Made by a program: the position numbers and the translations under genes
Shown: positions 18,351 to 27,262 of the stretch, piece after piece
Layout of the letters: each line of letters starts with the position of its first letter
How positions within the stretch are numbered: position 1 is the stretch's first letter
NCBI RefSeq assembly: GCF_900109365.1
Contig: NZ_FNZR01000003.1
Coordinates: 124,001 to 188,000 of the forward strand
Direction of reading: 5' to 3'
Source of the DNA: Parapedobacter koreensis
GTDB lineage: Bacteria > Bacteroidota > Bacteroidia > Sphingobacteriales > Sphingobacteriaceae
Length of the DNA stretch: 64,000 bases
The notes under the pieces: model-generated
What the model saw: only the letters and a program-made list of their open reading frames with translations
The model's database searches: none
What the model was told of the DNA's origin: nothing

Positions 18351-20504
18351 TCACGGCTCCAACGTAAAATCAATCTGCCGCTTGGCCAAATCCACTTTCT
18401 TTACCCGGATTCGCACTTCATCGCCAAGCTGGTAACGCTTTTTCTTCCGCTGGCCAATGATGGCATAGTTCTTTTCGTCCAACGCGTAGAAATCGTCCGT
18501 AATATCGCGCAGGCGCACCATACCCTCGCACTTGTTTTCCTCGATTTCGACATACATGCCCCATTCGGTCACGCCAGAAATAATGCCCAAGTAGGCCTCG
18601 CCCACCTGATTCTGTAGAAACTCGGCTTGCTTGTATTTCACCGAAGCACGTTCAGCGTCCGCTGCTTTTTTCTCCATCTGTGAGGAATGCTCGCAGAATT
18701 TCTCATAGGCTTCGGCATTGGCCGACTTGGCACCAGCGAGGTAATGTTCCAGCAATCGGTGTACCATCACGTCCGGATAGCGTCGGATGGGCGAGGTAAA
18801 GTGTGTGTAGTAGTCGAATGCTAAGCCGTAGTGGCTGGTTTTTTTTGTCGTGTAGATGGCCTTTGCCATGGAACGGATGGCGAGCGTGGTCAGCACATTT
18901 TGCTCTTTAGTGCCTTCAATCCGTTCCATCAGGTGATTGAGCGATCGGGCGGTCTCACGGTCAGACTTCGTGTTGAGTTTATAACCGAAGCGGGCAGCAA
19001 ACTGCGCAAAGCCTGCAATGGTTTCGGCATTGGGTGCGTCGTGTACGCGGTACACGAAGGTTTTCTTCGCTTTTCCCTTGCCTTGCTTGCCAATGAACTC
19101 GGCCACGCGCCTGTTGGCGAGCAGCATGAAATCTTCTATGAGCTTGTGGGCATCCTTGCGTTCCTTGACGTATACACCCAGCGGCTTGCCGTTTTCATCC
19201 AGGTGGAATTTGACTTCCTTGGTTTCAAAACTGATGGCGCCATGCTTGAATTTATGATCACGGAGGATGTAAGCCAGCTCATTGAGTGTAAGGAGCTCCT
19301 GTGCAAAGTCGCCTTCTTTGTTGTCGAGTACTTCCTGGGCTTCTTCATAGCTAAACCGCCTGTCGGAATGGATGATGGCTTTGCCGAACCATTCGCTGAT
19401 GATATTGGCGCTTTTGTCCATTTCGAATACGGCGGAAAAGACAAGCCGATCTTCGTTCGGCCGCAGGGAACACAGATCGTTGGACAGACGTTCGGGCAGC
19501 ATGGGAATGACGCGATCTACGAGATACACGGATGTGCCGCGTTCGAAAGCTTCTTTGTCGAGTGCCGTGTCCGGCCGCACGAAATGGGTGACGTCGGCAA
19601 TGTGTATGCCAATTTCGTAATGGCCATTGGGCAATGGCTGGAATGAAAGCGCGTCGTCAAAATCCTTGGCATCCACGGGATCAATCGTAAACGTGGTGAT
19701 GGGTCGGAAGTCCCGCCGTTTAGCAATCTCCTCTGCCGATATTTCGGCAGGAAAGGCTTCCGCCTCTTGTTCCACAGCCGTGGGGAATGCCAAAGGGAAG
19801 CCAAAGTCGGCGAGGATGGCATTCATCTCCGTGTTGTTCTCCCCCTTTTTGCCGAGCACATGTTTCACCCTACCGACCGGGTTTTTGCTGTCCTGTGGCC
19901 ATTCGGTGATGGATACGACCACCTTTTCGCCATCCTGCGCCCCATTCAGATCGGCCAGTGGCACAAAGATGTCATTGAGCATCTTCCGATCGTCTGCGAT
20001 GAAAAAAGCAAAGCGGGGGGATATGGTGATGGTGCCTGTAAATTCGGTACGGGCCCGTTCGAGTATTTCCACCACTTCGCCCTCTTTGCGCTTGCCACGG
20101 CGTTTTTCATAGGCATGTACCTTCACGCGATCGCCATGCAGGGCCTGCCTGAGTTTCCGTGGCGCAATGTAGATGTCGTCTTCAAACTCATCTTCGGGCA
20201 CGATAAAAGCCGATCCATCCGCGGTCATATCGACACGGCCAACGACGAAGGCTTTGAGTTCTTTGAGCGCATATTTCCCTTTTTCGACTTCTTTGAAAAG
20301 CCCAATGTGAGCTTCCTCCTGCAGAATGTCGCGTATGGCCTCGCGCGACTCGGGGTCAGTCAGGTTGAGCTTGGCTGCTACCTGCTTGTAATTGATGGGC
20401 TTATTGCCCGACTTTTCGATGACATCCGAAATAAGCTGTGTCAGGATATGTTTAAAAGCGTTATTTTTCTTGTTTGACATAGTTGAGTTTTGAGTTTGAG
20501 ACAT
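18351..20504 (-). CDS. rnr: Ribonuclease R
   Basis: 717 aa from the ATG at 20504; ATGs at 20519 (overlapping the upstream stop) and 20480 are alternatives. In order: an N-terminal winged-helix region (KHILTQLISDVIEKSG), two cold-shock-like domains, the RNB catalytic domain with TIDPVDAKDFDDALS supplying the metal-binding Asp residues, and a C-terminal S1 domain (GIISGVTEWGMYVEIEEN). It is a 3'-5' exoribonuclease that degrades structured RNA and matures rRNA. It sits 4 bp after a 3'-5' exonuclease gene; the two probably share a transcript starting at pbpC. Confidence 0.96.
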   Translation of the reverse strand: MSQTQNSTMSNKKNNAFKHILTQLISDVIEKSGNKPINYKQVAAKLNLTDPESREAIRDILQEEAHIGLFKEVEKGKYALKELKAFVVGRVDMTADGSAFIVPEDEFEDDIYIAPRKLRQALHGDRVKVHAYEKRRGKRKEGEVVEILERARTEFTGTITISPRFAFFIADDRKMLNDIFVPLADLNGAQDGEKVVVSITEWPQDSKNPVGRVKHVLGKKGENNTEMNAILADFGFPLAFPTAVEQEAEAFPAEISAEEIAKRRDFRPITTFTIDPVDAKDFDDALSFQPLPNGHYEIGIHIADVTHFVRPDTALDKEAFERGTSVYLVDRVIPMLPERLSNDLCSLRPNEDRLVFSAVFEMDKSANIISEWFGKAIIHSDRRFSYEEAQEVLDNKEGDFAQELLTLNELAYILRDHKFKHGAISFETKEVKFHLDENGKPLGVYVKERKDAHKLIEDFMLLANRRVAEFIGKQGKGKAKKTFVYRVHDAPNAETIAGFAQFAARFGYKLNTKSDRETARSLNHLMERIEGTKEQNVLTTLAIRSMAKAIYTTKKTSHYGLAFDYYTHFTSPIRRYPDVMVHRLLEHYLAGAKSANAEAYEKFCEHSSQMEKKAADAERASVKYKQAEFLQNQVGEAYLGIISGVTEWGMYVEIEENKCEGMVRLRDITDDFYALDEKNYAIIGQRKKKRYQLGDEVRIRVKKVDLAKRQIDFTLEP

Positions 20505-20508
20505 GGGA

Positions 20509-21222
20509 CTACTCCGCAAAGCTGATGTCGTCCAGATCGATCAGTGGCTCACTACGCAATCTCCGCAAGATTTGTGCCGTAGTAATAACGTCCTTTTCAC
20601 AATAGATGCGGATACGTTCCAAATTGTTTTCTTCGTAATACACTTGGTAAACATCTTCACCACTGATGTCGTCCTTGGGCGTGGGTATGCCTAATACCGC
20701 TGCAATAAGGTTGAGCGATACATTGTTGCGGAAATCCCCGAAACGCCAAAGTTCCATGGTGTCCAAGTGGTTGATTTCCCAGGGTTTTTTGCCGGATATA
20801 TCCAGTTGGGGCGGAAGTGCCAGCCCATTGATGATTATCCTTTTGCAAATGTAAGGAAAGTCAAAGCTCTTGCCGTTGTGTCCGCAAAGGACGAGGCTGG
20901 CTGGTTGCCTGCGCAATAAGGTGGAAAAATCTGTCAGCAGTTCCTTTTCATCTGCCTGCATAAAGGATTTTACGCGAAAACCCATCCGACCATACCGTTG
21001 ATAGAATATGCCGACGGATAGGCAGATGATTTTTCCAAATTCGGCATGGAGCCCTGCCGTATGGTATACATCGGCAGCAGATTCGCCTTCTTGGAGGATA
21101 TTTTTTGCTTTGTGGGCCCATAATTCTTGGAAGTGGGGAGGCAACTCTTTATACGTGGTTTTTTGGGGCACTGTCTCGATGTCCAGTACGAATACTTGTT
21201 GTAGGTCTAAAAGTTCAAGCAT
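20509..21222 (-). CDS. 3'-5' exonuclease, PolB-like (PF10108)
   Basis: 237 aa. The DEDD-type nuclease motifs are visible: FVLDIETVP (ExoI), CGHNGKSFDFPYI (ExoII) and YCEKDVITTAQILRRL (ExoIII). This corresponds to the family of predicted exonucleases related to the proofreading domain of DNA polymerase B. The ATG (21222) follows the pbpC stop after 2 bp and the stop is 4 bp before rnr, so the three genes are tightly linked. The biological role is not established for the family. Confidence 0.88.
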   Translation of the reverse strand: MLELLDLQQVFVLDIETVPQKTTYKELPPHFQELWAHKAKNILQEGESAADVYHTAGLHAEFGKIICLSVGIFYQRYGRMGFRVKSFMQADEKELLTDFSTLLRRQPASLVLCGHNGKSFDFPYICKRIIINGLALPPQLDISGKKPWEINHLDTMELWRFGDFRNNVSLNLIAAVLGIPTPKDDISGEDVYQVYYEENNLERIRIYCEKDVITTAQILRRLRSEPLIDLDDISFAE

Positions 21223-21224
21223 GG

Positions 21225-23618
21225 TTATTTCTTTAAAATTTCAAATTGCTGACTGATACGTGCGCCGTCGCTGTCGACCAACGTAATGCGATGCAATCCC
21301 GCAGGCACATCGAGTGCAAGCTGATGAAACGTCTCTGTTTCGCCCACGAAGGTTTCATCAAGATGCCAATATATTCTGCTGCCTTTCCTGCGGTGTGCAG
21401 CATTAAAGATGACTTGCCCACGCCGGCCATCGATTTCTAAAGGTATATAAATTTTTGCGTTATTTTTGGGATAAATCATTTCCATGGGCTGGCCATCGGT
21501 ACCTATTGCGCAGCCATTGCCAAATGGTGGCAGTTCACGGTACGTGGCGTGCCTCGGCTTATAATAGAACTCCATGGCTGGCGGCAGTACAAACCATTGT
21601 GCGGCTACAATATCACCAGCCGCCGCGCAATCGGCAGTCACCTGCAGTGTGCCTTTGCTATTCGTGTGAATGAGTTGGTGATAAGGGCATACGGACGATC
21701 GATGCCCCGGTACGGGAATGTAGACGGTATCAGGATGGGGGCAGTCCGGTCCGGCGAGATGACCACTTTCGCGACATACCGCCGTTTGCACCATCCGGTC
21801 TAGGGGCGCTTCAAACCATGCTCGAGCGGGCAATAGGTCGAAGATTTCGAATAGGATAGGGGCGGCGGTCTCGATACCGGTGAGGCCGGGCCGTCCCTCA
21901 CCATCAGCATTTCCTACCCATACACATACGACATGCGTCGGTGTAAGCCCGATGGCCCACCCGTCGCGAAAACCGAAGCTCGTGCCGGTTTTCCAAGCAA
22001 TTTTTTTTGAGGAAGCAAATTGCTCCCATAGCGCCTCCTCACCGGGACGCATCACTTCGTTCATCGCTTGGAAAGTGAAGTATAGTGAAGCGTGGTCAAT
22101 AATGGAGGTTCGTTCTACGCTGTTTTCCGGCAGCGTGCCGACGTTTCTTGAGTAGTGTGGGGGACGGTAATCCGTTGAATTATATCCAGCATGGTAGCGC
22201 CGGTAATGGTTCAGCGTGCGGGCCATGCTGGCGTACGTGCCGGCAAGCTGCCACATGGTGACCTCACAGCCACCCAAAATCATGGATAGCCCATAAAAGT
22301 CGGCGGGACGGTCAAGCGTACGCACGCCTGCCTGACGGAGGAAAGGCTGAAAGCGCTGGTATTTATAGTGTTGCAGCATCTTTACTGCCGGGATGTTGAG
22401 TGAACGGCTCAGCGCACGTGAAGCAGGAAGCGCTCCATCATAGCCCAAGTCGTAGTTTTGCGGGGTATAGCCGCCGATTTGCGTAGGAATATCGGGAATG
22501 AGCGTATGCGGCAGTATCAATCCGTCGGTGAGCATGGCTGCGTAGAGTAAGGGTTTCAATGTACTGCCGGGGCTTCGCAACGCGGTGATCATATCCACGT
22601 GGCTTTCAGCCTCGGCATTTTGTGGTGTATGCACATTGCCCACGTAGGCCATTGTCTTGCCGCTTTCGACTTCCAGCACAAGTGCAGCGGCGTTGAAAAT
22701 GCCATTGGCGCTCAAGCCGCGGTGATGGCGGTCGATGATATCGGCCACCCGCTGCTGCAGGTTGGCATTGATCGATGTTTTCAGGCGCGTAACACCGGTG
22801 CCAAGTCGGCCATATTCCTTTTTGAACCGTTCCAGAAGATGCGGAGCAAGCCGCGGCAGTGGCAGCGGTTCATCTGGTAGCGGCTCCAGCTTGGCCAATT
22901 CTGCTGCGCTTCGATCAAGGGTACCCTGGACAGCCAATTTGTCCAGCAACATATTTCGCTTGGCAAGCAGTCGTTTGCGATTACGGCCTGGATGGATGAG
23001 GGACGGTGCATTGGGAAGTACGGCAAGCGTAGCCGCTTCGGCCCATGAGAGCTGTTCGGGGGCGCGTCCGAAATACCGCCATGAAGCAGCATCAAGCCCC
23101 ACTACGTTGCTGCCAAAGGGAGCGTGTGCGCTATATAGCTGTAAGATGGTGGCCTTGTTGTAGCCTGCTTCTAGCCGAAAGGCCAGGACGGCTTCCATGC
23201 ACTTTTGCCAAATCGTCCGGGGCTTGTTCTGGCTCATCCGGATGACCTGCATGCTGATGGTGCTGCCCCCGCTGACTACACGCCTGCCCCGGATGTTTTG
23301 CCAGATGGCCCGTACCAATGCGACAGGATCGACACCCGGATGGATATAAAACCGCCTGTCCTCAAAAGCGACAATGCATTTGGCAAATTTTTCGGGTACA
23401 GCATCCGTGGCTGGGAAACGCCACTGGCCATCAAGGGCAATGGATGCACCCAACAGACGACCCGCTTCATCTTCGATGACAAACGAGGTAGGGGAGCGAA
23501 AAAGAGGCTTAGGTAATGCGAAATAAAAAACCAACGATAGGGTGGATGCAAACGCCAGGATGAATATTCCTTTAGGGGATTTACAAAAGGCGATGAAGTC
23601 TTTTATCCGTATGTCCAT
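21225..23618 (-). CDS. pbpC: Penicillin-binding protein 1C
   Basis: 797 aa from the ATG at 23618, which has a strong GAGGAG four bases upstream (longer frames to 23654 lack this). A single N-terminal TM segment, then the GT51 glycosyltransferase (FEDRRFYIHPGVD, GGSTISMQVIRM), the transpeptidase with SPGSTLKP (SxxK), SRSLN (SxN) and KTGTSFG (KTG), and a C-terminal BiPBP_C-type beta domain. It polymerises and cross-links peptidoglycan. PBP1C is usually encoded beside an alpha-2-macroglobulin gene; none is present here. The exonuclease gene follows after 2 bp. Confidence 0.95.
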   Translation of the reverse strand: MDIRIKDFIAFCKSPKGIFILAFASTLSLVFYFALPKPLFRSPTSFVIEDEAGRLLGASIALDGQWRFPATDAVPEKFAKCIVAFEDRRFYIHPGVDPVALVRAIWQNIRGRRVVSGGSTISMQVIRMSQNKPRTIWQKCMEAVLAFRLEAGYNKATILQLYSAHAPFGSNVVGLDAASWRYFGRAPEQLSWAEAATLAVLPNAPSLIHPGRNRKRLLAKRNMLLDKLAVQGTLDRSAAELAKLEPLPDEPLPLPRLAPHLLERFKKEYGRLGTGVTRLKTSINANLQQRVADIIDRHHRGLSANGIFNAAALVLEVESGKTMAYVGNVHTPQNAEAESHVDMITALRSPGSTLKPLLYAAMLTDGLILPHTLIPDIPTQIGGYTPQNYDLGYDGALPASRALSRSLNIPAVKMLQHYKYQRFQPFLRQAGVRTLDRPADFYGLSMILGGCEVTMWQLAGTYASMARTLNHYRRYHAGYNSTDYRPPHYSRNVGTLPENSVERTSIIDHASLYFTFQAMNEVMRPGEEALWEQFASSKKIAWKTGTSFGFRDGWAIGLTPTHVVCVWVGNADGEGRPGLTGIETAAPILFEIFDLLPARAWFEAPLDRMVQTAVCRESGHLAGPDCPHPDTVYIPVPGHRSSVCPYHQLIHTNSKGTLQVTADCAAAGDIVAAQWFVLPPAMEFYYKPRHATYRELPPFGNGCAIGTDGQPMEMIYPKNNAKIYIPLEIDGRRGQVIFNAAHRRKGSRIYWHLDETFVGETETFHQLALDVPAGLHRITLVDSDGARISQQFEILKK

Positions 23619-24079
23619 TTGACTCCTCATCCCGCTAAAATACAAAATTCCCAAATGTATTGGCGAACAAGCAATGAACGAGATCTAGCTAAATTCTTGA
23701 TGATAAGTCTATGTTTATATTAATTATTTTAATTGACTGTTTAACAAATAATTATATTATTATTGCTATAATTTTAGCAATATTTTAGTGCTTAGACTTT
23801 AGTTAGTTGGTGTGCTTGCTCGTTTTTAGGGGATTGTACGGCGGGTAGGATAGGATAGCGTTAGCTTAGCTAAAGTAATACCTATACTAAAAGTATATTT
23901 GATTGTTGTTTATTATTGTTTATTAATTACTTATTGATGGTATAATAAAATTTTAGCAATTTATTATATTTTTTTTAGCTAAAGAAAAGGGGCGTAAAAA
24001 TATGGCGGGATATGGAAAGGGCTGGGGAACTGGGCGAACGTGGCGGAAGCTAGGGGAAAGCTAGTCGTCGTTTATTTTA
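23619..24079. other. AT-rich intergenic region with repeated short motifs
   Basis: No convincing gene in 461 bp. It contains two copies of TTAGCTAAAG (23866-23875, 23975-23984) plus a partial one (23686-23693); two copies of ATTTTAGCAAT (23771-23781, 23950-23960), the first being half of ATTGCTA-N6-TAGCAAT; the palindrome TATACT-AAA-AGTATA (23883-23897); and a plus-strand -7 consensus TATATTTG (23894-23901) with no plus-strand gene after it for 1.5 kb. A 20-codon ORF at 24002 is too short to call. It probably holds the pbpC promoter and perhaps a small RNA. Confidence 0.5.
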
Positions 24080-24541
24080 CTATTTTACGAGTGATTTGCA
24101 CTGCGCACAAAGTCCCACGGCATTGATGCCAACGGAAGTCAGTTGGTAACCTTCGGGAAGGTTAATTCTGGGTAGCTTGATATCGTCCAAGCAATAAATA
24201 CTGTTGCACGCCGAGCAGATGAAATGCACGTGCTCATCGTGGTGGTGGTGCTCATCACAGTCCGTAGAGCAAAGGGCATAAGTGGCTGTGCCATGGAGAT
24301 CAAAGATCTTATGAAGGATACCTTTTTCTTCAAAGGTAGCCAGTACACGGTACAGCGTCACCCGGTCTACCGAATCGCCCAGCAGTTTTTCGAGTTCCGG
24401 TTGGGAGATGGCAGTCTCTTTGCCTGATACAATCTGCAGTACGCCAAGCCGGGGCTGCGTTACTTTCAGTTTGTTTTGACGGAGTAAGCGGATGAACTTT
24501 TCATCGGCTATGCCCTGTTCTTTTTCAATTGCGGTCAACAT
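24080..24541 (-). CDS. Fur family metalloregulator
   Basis: 153 aa. N-terminal winged helix (KVTQPRLGVLQIVSG...VDRVTLYRVLATFEEKGILHKI), then the dimerisation/metal domain with a His-rich CDEHHHHDEHVHF stretch and cysteines CSAC and CAQC consistent with a structural Zn site. It could be Fur, Zur or a PerR-type sensor; the sequence alone does not decide. No metal-uptake genes are adjacent; the closest gene is fructose-6-phosphate aldolase, 60 bp upstream on the same strand, with a palindrome between them. Confidence 0.93.
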   Translation of the reverse strand: MLTAIEKEQGIADEKFIRLLRQNKLKVTQPRLGVLQIVSGKETAISQPELEKLLGDSVDRVTLYRVLATFEEKGILHKIFDLHGTATYALCSTDCDEHHHHDEHVHFICSACNSIYCLDDIKLPRINLPEGYQLTSVGINAVGLCAQCKSLVK

Positions 24542-24560
24542 TTCGATATCATGTCGATAA

Positions 24561-24582
24561 GCCCACGGCGCAGGCCGTGGGC
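24561..24582. repeat. Palindromic element GCCCACGGC-N4-GCCGTGGGC, copy 1
   Basis: A perfect 9-bp inverted repeat with a 4-nt loop between the fsa stop and the fur start. The same arms recur at 45468-45496 with another loop. There is no T-run on the minus side, so a simple terminator is unlikely; a dispersed REP-like element or attenuating hairpin fits better. Confidence 0.7.
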
Positions 24583-24601
24583 GCTAATGGGTAATACGGG
24601 G

Positions 24602-25261
24602 TTATTTCCCGGCAGCCTTGGCATGGTCTGCCAAAAATTGCGCGAGGCCACTGTCTGTGAGTGGGTGTTTGAGCAGTCCTAATATGGCCGACAAAGGCCC
24701 TGTCATGACGTCCGCTCCGATTTTCGCACATTCTACGATGTGCATCACGTGCCGTATGGACGCGGCCAGTATCTGCGTTTCGTATCCATAGTTGTCATAA
24801 ATCAACCGGATGTCTTCTATTAACGACAATCCGTCGGTTGAAATGTCGTCCAAGCGGCCGAGGAAAGGTGATACGTAAGTAGCGCCTGCTTTTGCTGCAA
24901 GTAAAGCCTGTCCAGCAGAAAATACCAATGTGCAATTGGTTTTAATGCCATTGCTCGTGAAATATTTGATGGCCTTCACACCTTCTTTAATCATGGGCAC
25001 TTTCACGACGATCTTGTCGTTGAGCTTGGCCAATGCTTCGCCTTCCCTCACAATATTGTCAAAATCAGTGGAAATCACTTCGGCACTTACGTCACCGTCT
25101 ACGATATCGCAGATAGCTTTGTAATGATTAATAATGCTTTCCTCGCCGGTGATGCCCTCTTTGGCCATCAGGCTCGGATTGGTTGTCACCCCGTCTAATA
25201 CACCCAGATCCTGGGCTTCCTTGATTTGTTGCAAATTGGCAGTATCAATGAAAAATTTCAT
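24602..25261 (-). CDS. fsa: Fructose-6-phosphate aldolase (transaldolase-like)
   Basis: 219 aa, the short TalC/FSA form of the transaldolase family. It begins [16 protein letters not shown], has the phosphate-binding [30 protein letters not shown] and [11 protein letters not shown] segments, and the KHPLTD(SGL)xxF C-terminus. The Schiff-base lysine is expected in the KVPMIKEG beta-strand. It cleaves fructose 6-phosphate to dihydroxyacetone and glyceraldehyde 3-phosphate, or acts as a short transaldolase; both activities exist in the family. First gene before fur. Confidence 0.93.
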   Translation of the reverse strand: MKFFIDTANLQQIKEAQDLGVLDGVTTNPSLMAKEGITGEESIINHYKAICDIVDGDVSAEVISTDFDNIVREGEALAKLNDKIVVKVPMIKEGVKAIKYFTSNGIKTNCTLVFSAGQALLAAKAGATYVSPFLGRLDDISTDGLSLIEDIRLIYDNYGYETQILAASIRHVMHIVECAKIGADVMTGPLSAILGLLKHPLTDSGLAQFLADHAKAAGK

Positions 25262-25404
25262 GTCTTAAATGATATAGGAGTTTAAATGAAACATTGAATT
25301 TCAGCATGTAAAATTAACGAAAAAGTGGCAAAAAAGGAAATATTAAAGCAGTTTAGATTGTCATTGGTGGCCGCACATGGTATGACTTTTGTTTATAGGT
25401 AAGG

Positions 25405-26625
25405 GTGAATCTCTTCCGAGCACTTAGGCACCGTAATTACCGGTTACATTTTACAGGACAGGCCATTTCACTGATGGGCACATGGATGCAACGCATCGCC
25501 GTCAGTTGGTTGGTCTACCGGCTTACCGAATCAGCCTTCATTCTTGGCCTGGTGTCGTTTATGGCGCTTATCCCGTCACTTGTATTGTCGCCATTTATCG
25601 GCAGTTTCGTCGATCGGCACCAGAAATACCGCATTGTGGTCATTACGCAGTTTGGCCTCATGCTTCAAGCCGGAACACTGGCACTCATGGTATTCCTTGG
25701 GTATTACAGCGTCTGGTGGATAGGAGTGCTGAGCTTTATTCAAGGTGTAATTAACACATTTGATGTGACAGCAAGGCAGTCGCTTATGGTGGAGTTGGTA
25801 GATGATAAGGCGGATTTGCCCAATGCCATTGCGCTCAATTCCTCTGCATTTAATGCTGCCCGGATGCTGGGGCCAGCTTTGGGCGGTATCTTATTGAGCA
25901 CCTATGGCGAAGCGGTCTGCTTCGGGATTAATTTCGTGAGCTTCATAGCGGTTATCGGCTCGTTGCTATCGATGAAACTAATCTCAAAGCCTATCCGGGC
26001 GAAACAGGAAAGCACATGGAAGGGTTTTCAGGAAGGGTTTAGTTATTTGAAGCACTCGCCTCATATATTGTCGCTTATCTTATTGCTTACGGCTTCCAGT
26101 TTACTTATCATTCCCTATACAACATTGCTACCGGTGATTGCAAGGGAAATGTTTGGTGGCAATGCCACTACGTTCAGTTGGTTTGAGAGTGCCGCGGGTT
26201 TGGGCGCGATGGGCGGCGCTGTCTATATGGCTCGAACAAGGATGGGCACTAACCTCCGTTTCCGGGTGGTGAAGGCATCGGGTTTGTTTGCGTTTGGCAT
26301 TTTGGCGCTTTCCTTTGCTTCTTGGCTGCCGCTTGCGCTGGTGAGCACCTTGCTTGCTTCGATGGGAATGATGGTGCAAAATTCGAGTATCAATACGTAT
26401 ATCCAGACACATGCCATGCCTGCATACCGGGCAAGGGCAATCAGTTTTTATATCATGGCTTTCCAAGGGGTTTTTCCACTTGGAAGTTTATTTATCGGTG
26501 CACTCACCCAAGCATGGGGTATTCATTATACCATGCTCTTTCAGGGGATGGCAGGTGTACTCATTACCGTCAGCTTCGTTATTTATATCTGGCAGCATAT
26601 CAGCCGAAAATATGTGCCGATTTAA
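25405..26625 (+). CDS. MFS transporter (EntS/MFS_3 type)
   Basis: 406 aa, about 12 TM segments. The N-terminus NLFRALRHRNYRLHFTGQAISLMGTWMQRIA is typical for this group and starts at a GTG (25405) after an AAGG; no in-frame ATG gives the conserved start. Motif GSFVDRHQKYRIV after TM2 is the MFS signature. Related proteins include enterobactin exporters and multidrug permeases. Substrate unknown. It converges with the DinB-like gene, with an inverted repeat between the stops. Confidence 0.88.
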   Translation: MNLFRALRHRNYRLHFTGQAISLMGTWMQRIAVSWLVYRLTESAFILGLVSFMALIPSLVLSPFIGSFVDRHQKYRIVVITQFGLMLQAGTLALMVFLGYYSVWWIGVLSFIQGVINTFDVTARQSLMVELVDDKADLPNAIALNSSAFNAARMLGPALGGILLSTYGEAVCFGINFVSFIAVIGSLLSMKLISKPIRAKQESTWKGFQEGFSYLKHSPHILSLILLLTASSLLIIPYTTLLPVIAREMFGGNATTFSWFESAAGLGAMGGAVYMARTRMGTNLRFRVVKASGLFAFGILALSFASWLPLALVSTLLASMGMMVQNSSINTYIQTHAMPAYRARAISFYIMAFQGVFPLGSLFIGALTQAWGIHYTMLFQGMAGVLITVSFVIYIWQHISRKYVPI

Positions 26626-26636
26626 TGTAATGATAA

Positions 26637-26670
26637 GTTATCGGCCACCATCATGGAATGGGCCGATAAC
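26637..26670. terminator. Inverted repeat between convergent genes
   Basis: GTTATCGGCC (26637-26646) and GGCCGATAAC (26661-26670) form a perfect 10-bp stem with a 14-nt loop, between the MFS stop and the DinB-like stop. The placement fits a bidirectional terminator, though no strong T-run follows on either strand. Confidence 0.6.
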
Positions 26671-26676
26671 CGGAAA

Positions 26677-27177
26677 TTACCTATCCCAGAATGGGGGTGG
26701 CTCAATACCGAGCGAACGGAGGTATACATAGCCCTGCCCCCGATGGTGCACTTCATTATCGATGAAGTAGTACAAGAGCCACCATACCGGGCCTTCCCAC
26801 TGGCCGTACGCTTTATCGGTTTCCTGTAGCCGGGTAGGGTGTACTTGTGGCCAGACGTTATTGATGTAATCTGTGCTCCAGTCCCACAACCTAAGGATAC
26901 CTTCTTTTGTTTTTGGATTGACATCCAGCTCCGCTGCACCGGGCAGCTTGTTCAGTTCCTTCCATTCGCCGGTAGCAATTCCATGCGCGCCCGTGGCTCC
27001 CATGCTGTTGAGTTCCATCGTTAATTCTTTGAATGTGCGCATCCCGCCGATGGTGTGCGAAAAGAGTTGATCTTCGGGAAAAGCGTCGATGACCCTGCGG
27101 GTAAGGCCGCGGTGCCCTTGCCAATGAGCCAGTAGCTGGGCGAGGCTAATGGTGGTTTCATTGTGTAATGTTTCCAT
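26677..27177 (-). CDS. DinB-like four-helix-bundle protein
   Basis: 166 aa from the ATG at 27177 (METLHNETT). The C-terminal half, DNEVHHRGQGYVYLRSLGIEPPPFWDR, is the conserved end of DinB/YfiT-superfamily proteins, with the metal-site His pair in EVHHRGQG. A third His is expected in LLAHWQGHR near the N-terminus. Some members are metal-dependent thiol transferases (bacillithiol or mycothiol S-transferase-like), but most have no known substrate. Downstream of an EamA porter on the same strand, 85 bp apart. Confidence 0.87.
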   Translation of the reverse strand: METLHNETTISLAQLLAHWQGHRGLTRRVIDAFPEDQLFSHTIGGMRTFKELTMELNSMGATGAHGIATGEWKELNKLPGAAELDVNPKTKEGILRLWDWSTDYINNVWPQVHPTRLQETDKAYGQWEGPVWWLLYYFIDNEVHHRGQGYVYLRSLGIEPPPFWDR

Positions 27178-27262
27178 TGTGTCGTCGTTTTTGATTTGTG
27201 AAAACAAAGAACGTGGGTGACACTGACAACCCTATGGCAGGCGGTTATTATTTTATTTTTTT

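Noticed and set aside
18831-19646. 271-codon plus-strand ORF
   Set aside because: Lies wholly antisense to the RNase R catalytic domain; no recognisable protein pattern.
24002-24064. 20-codon plus-strand ORF with Gly/Trp-rich peptide
   Set aside because: Too short and without independent support; kept only as part of the intergenic description.
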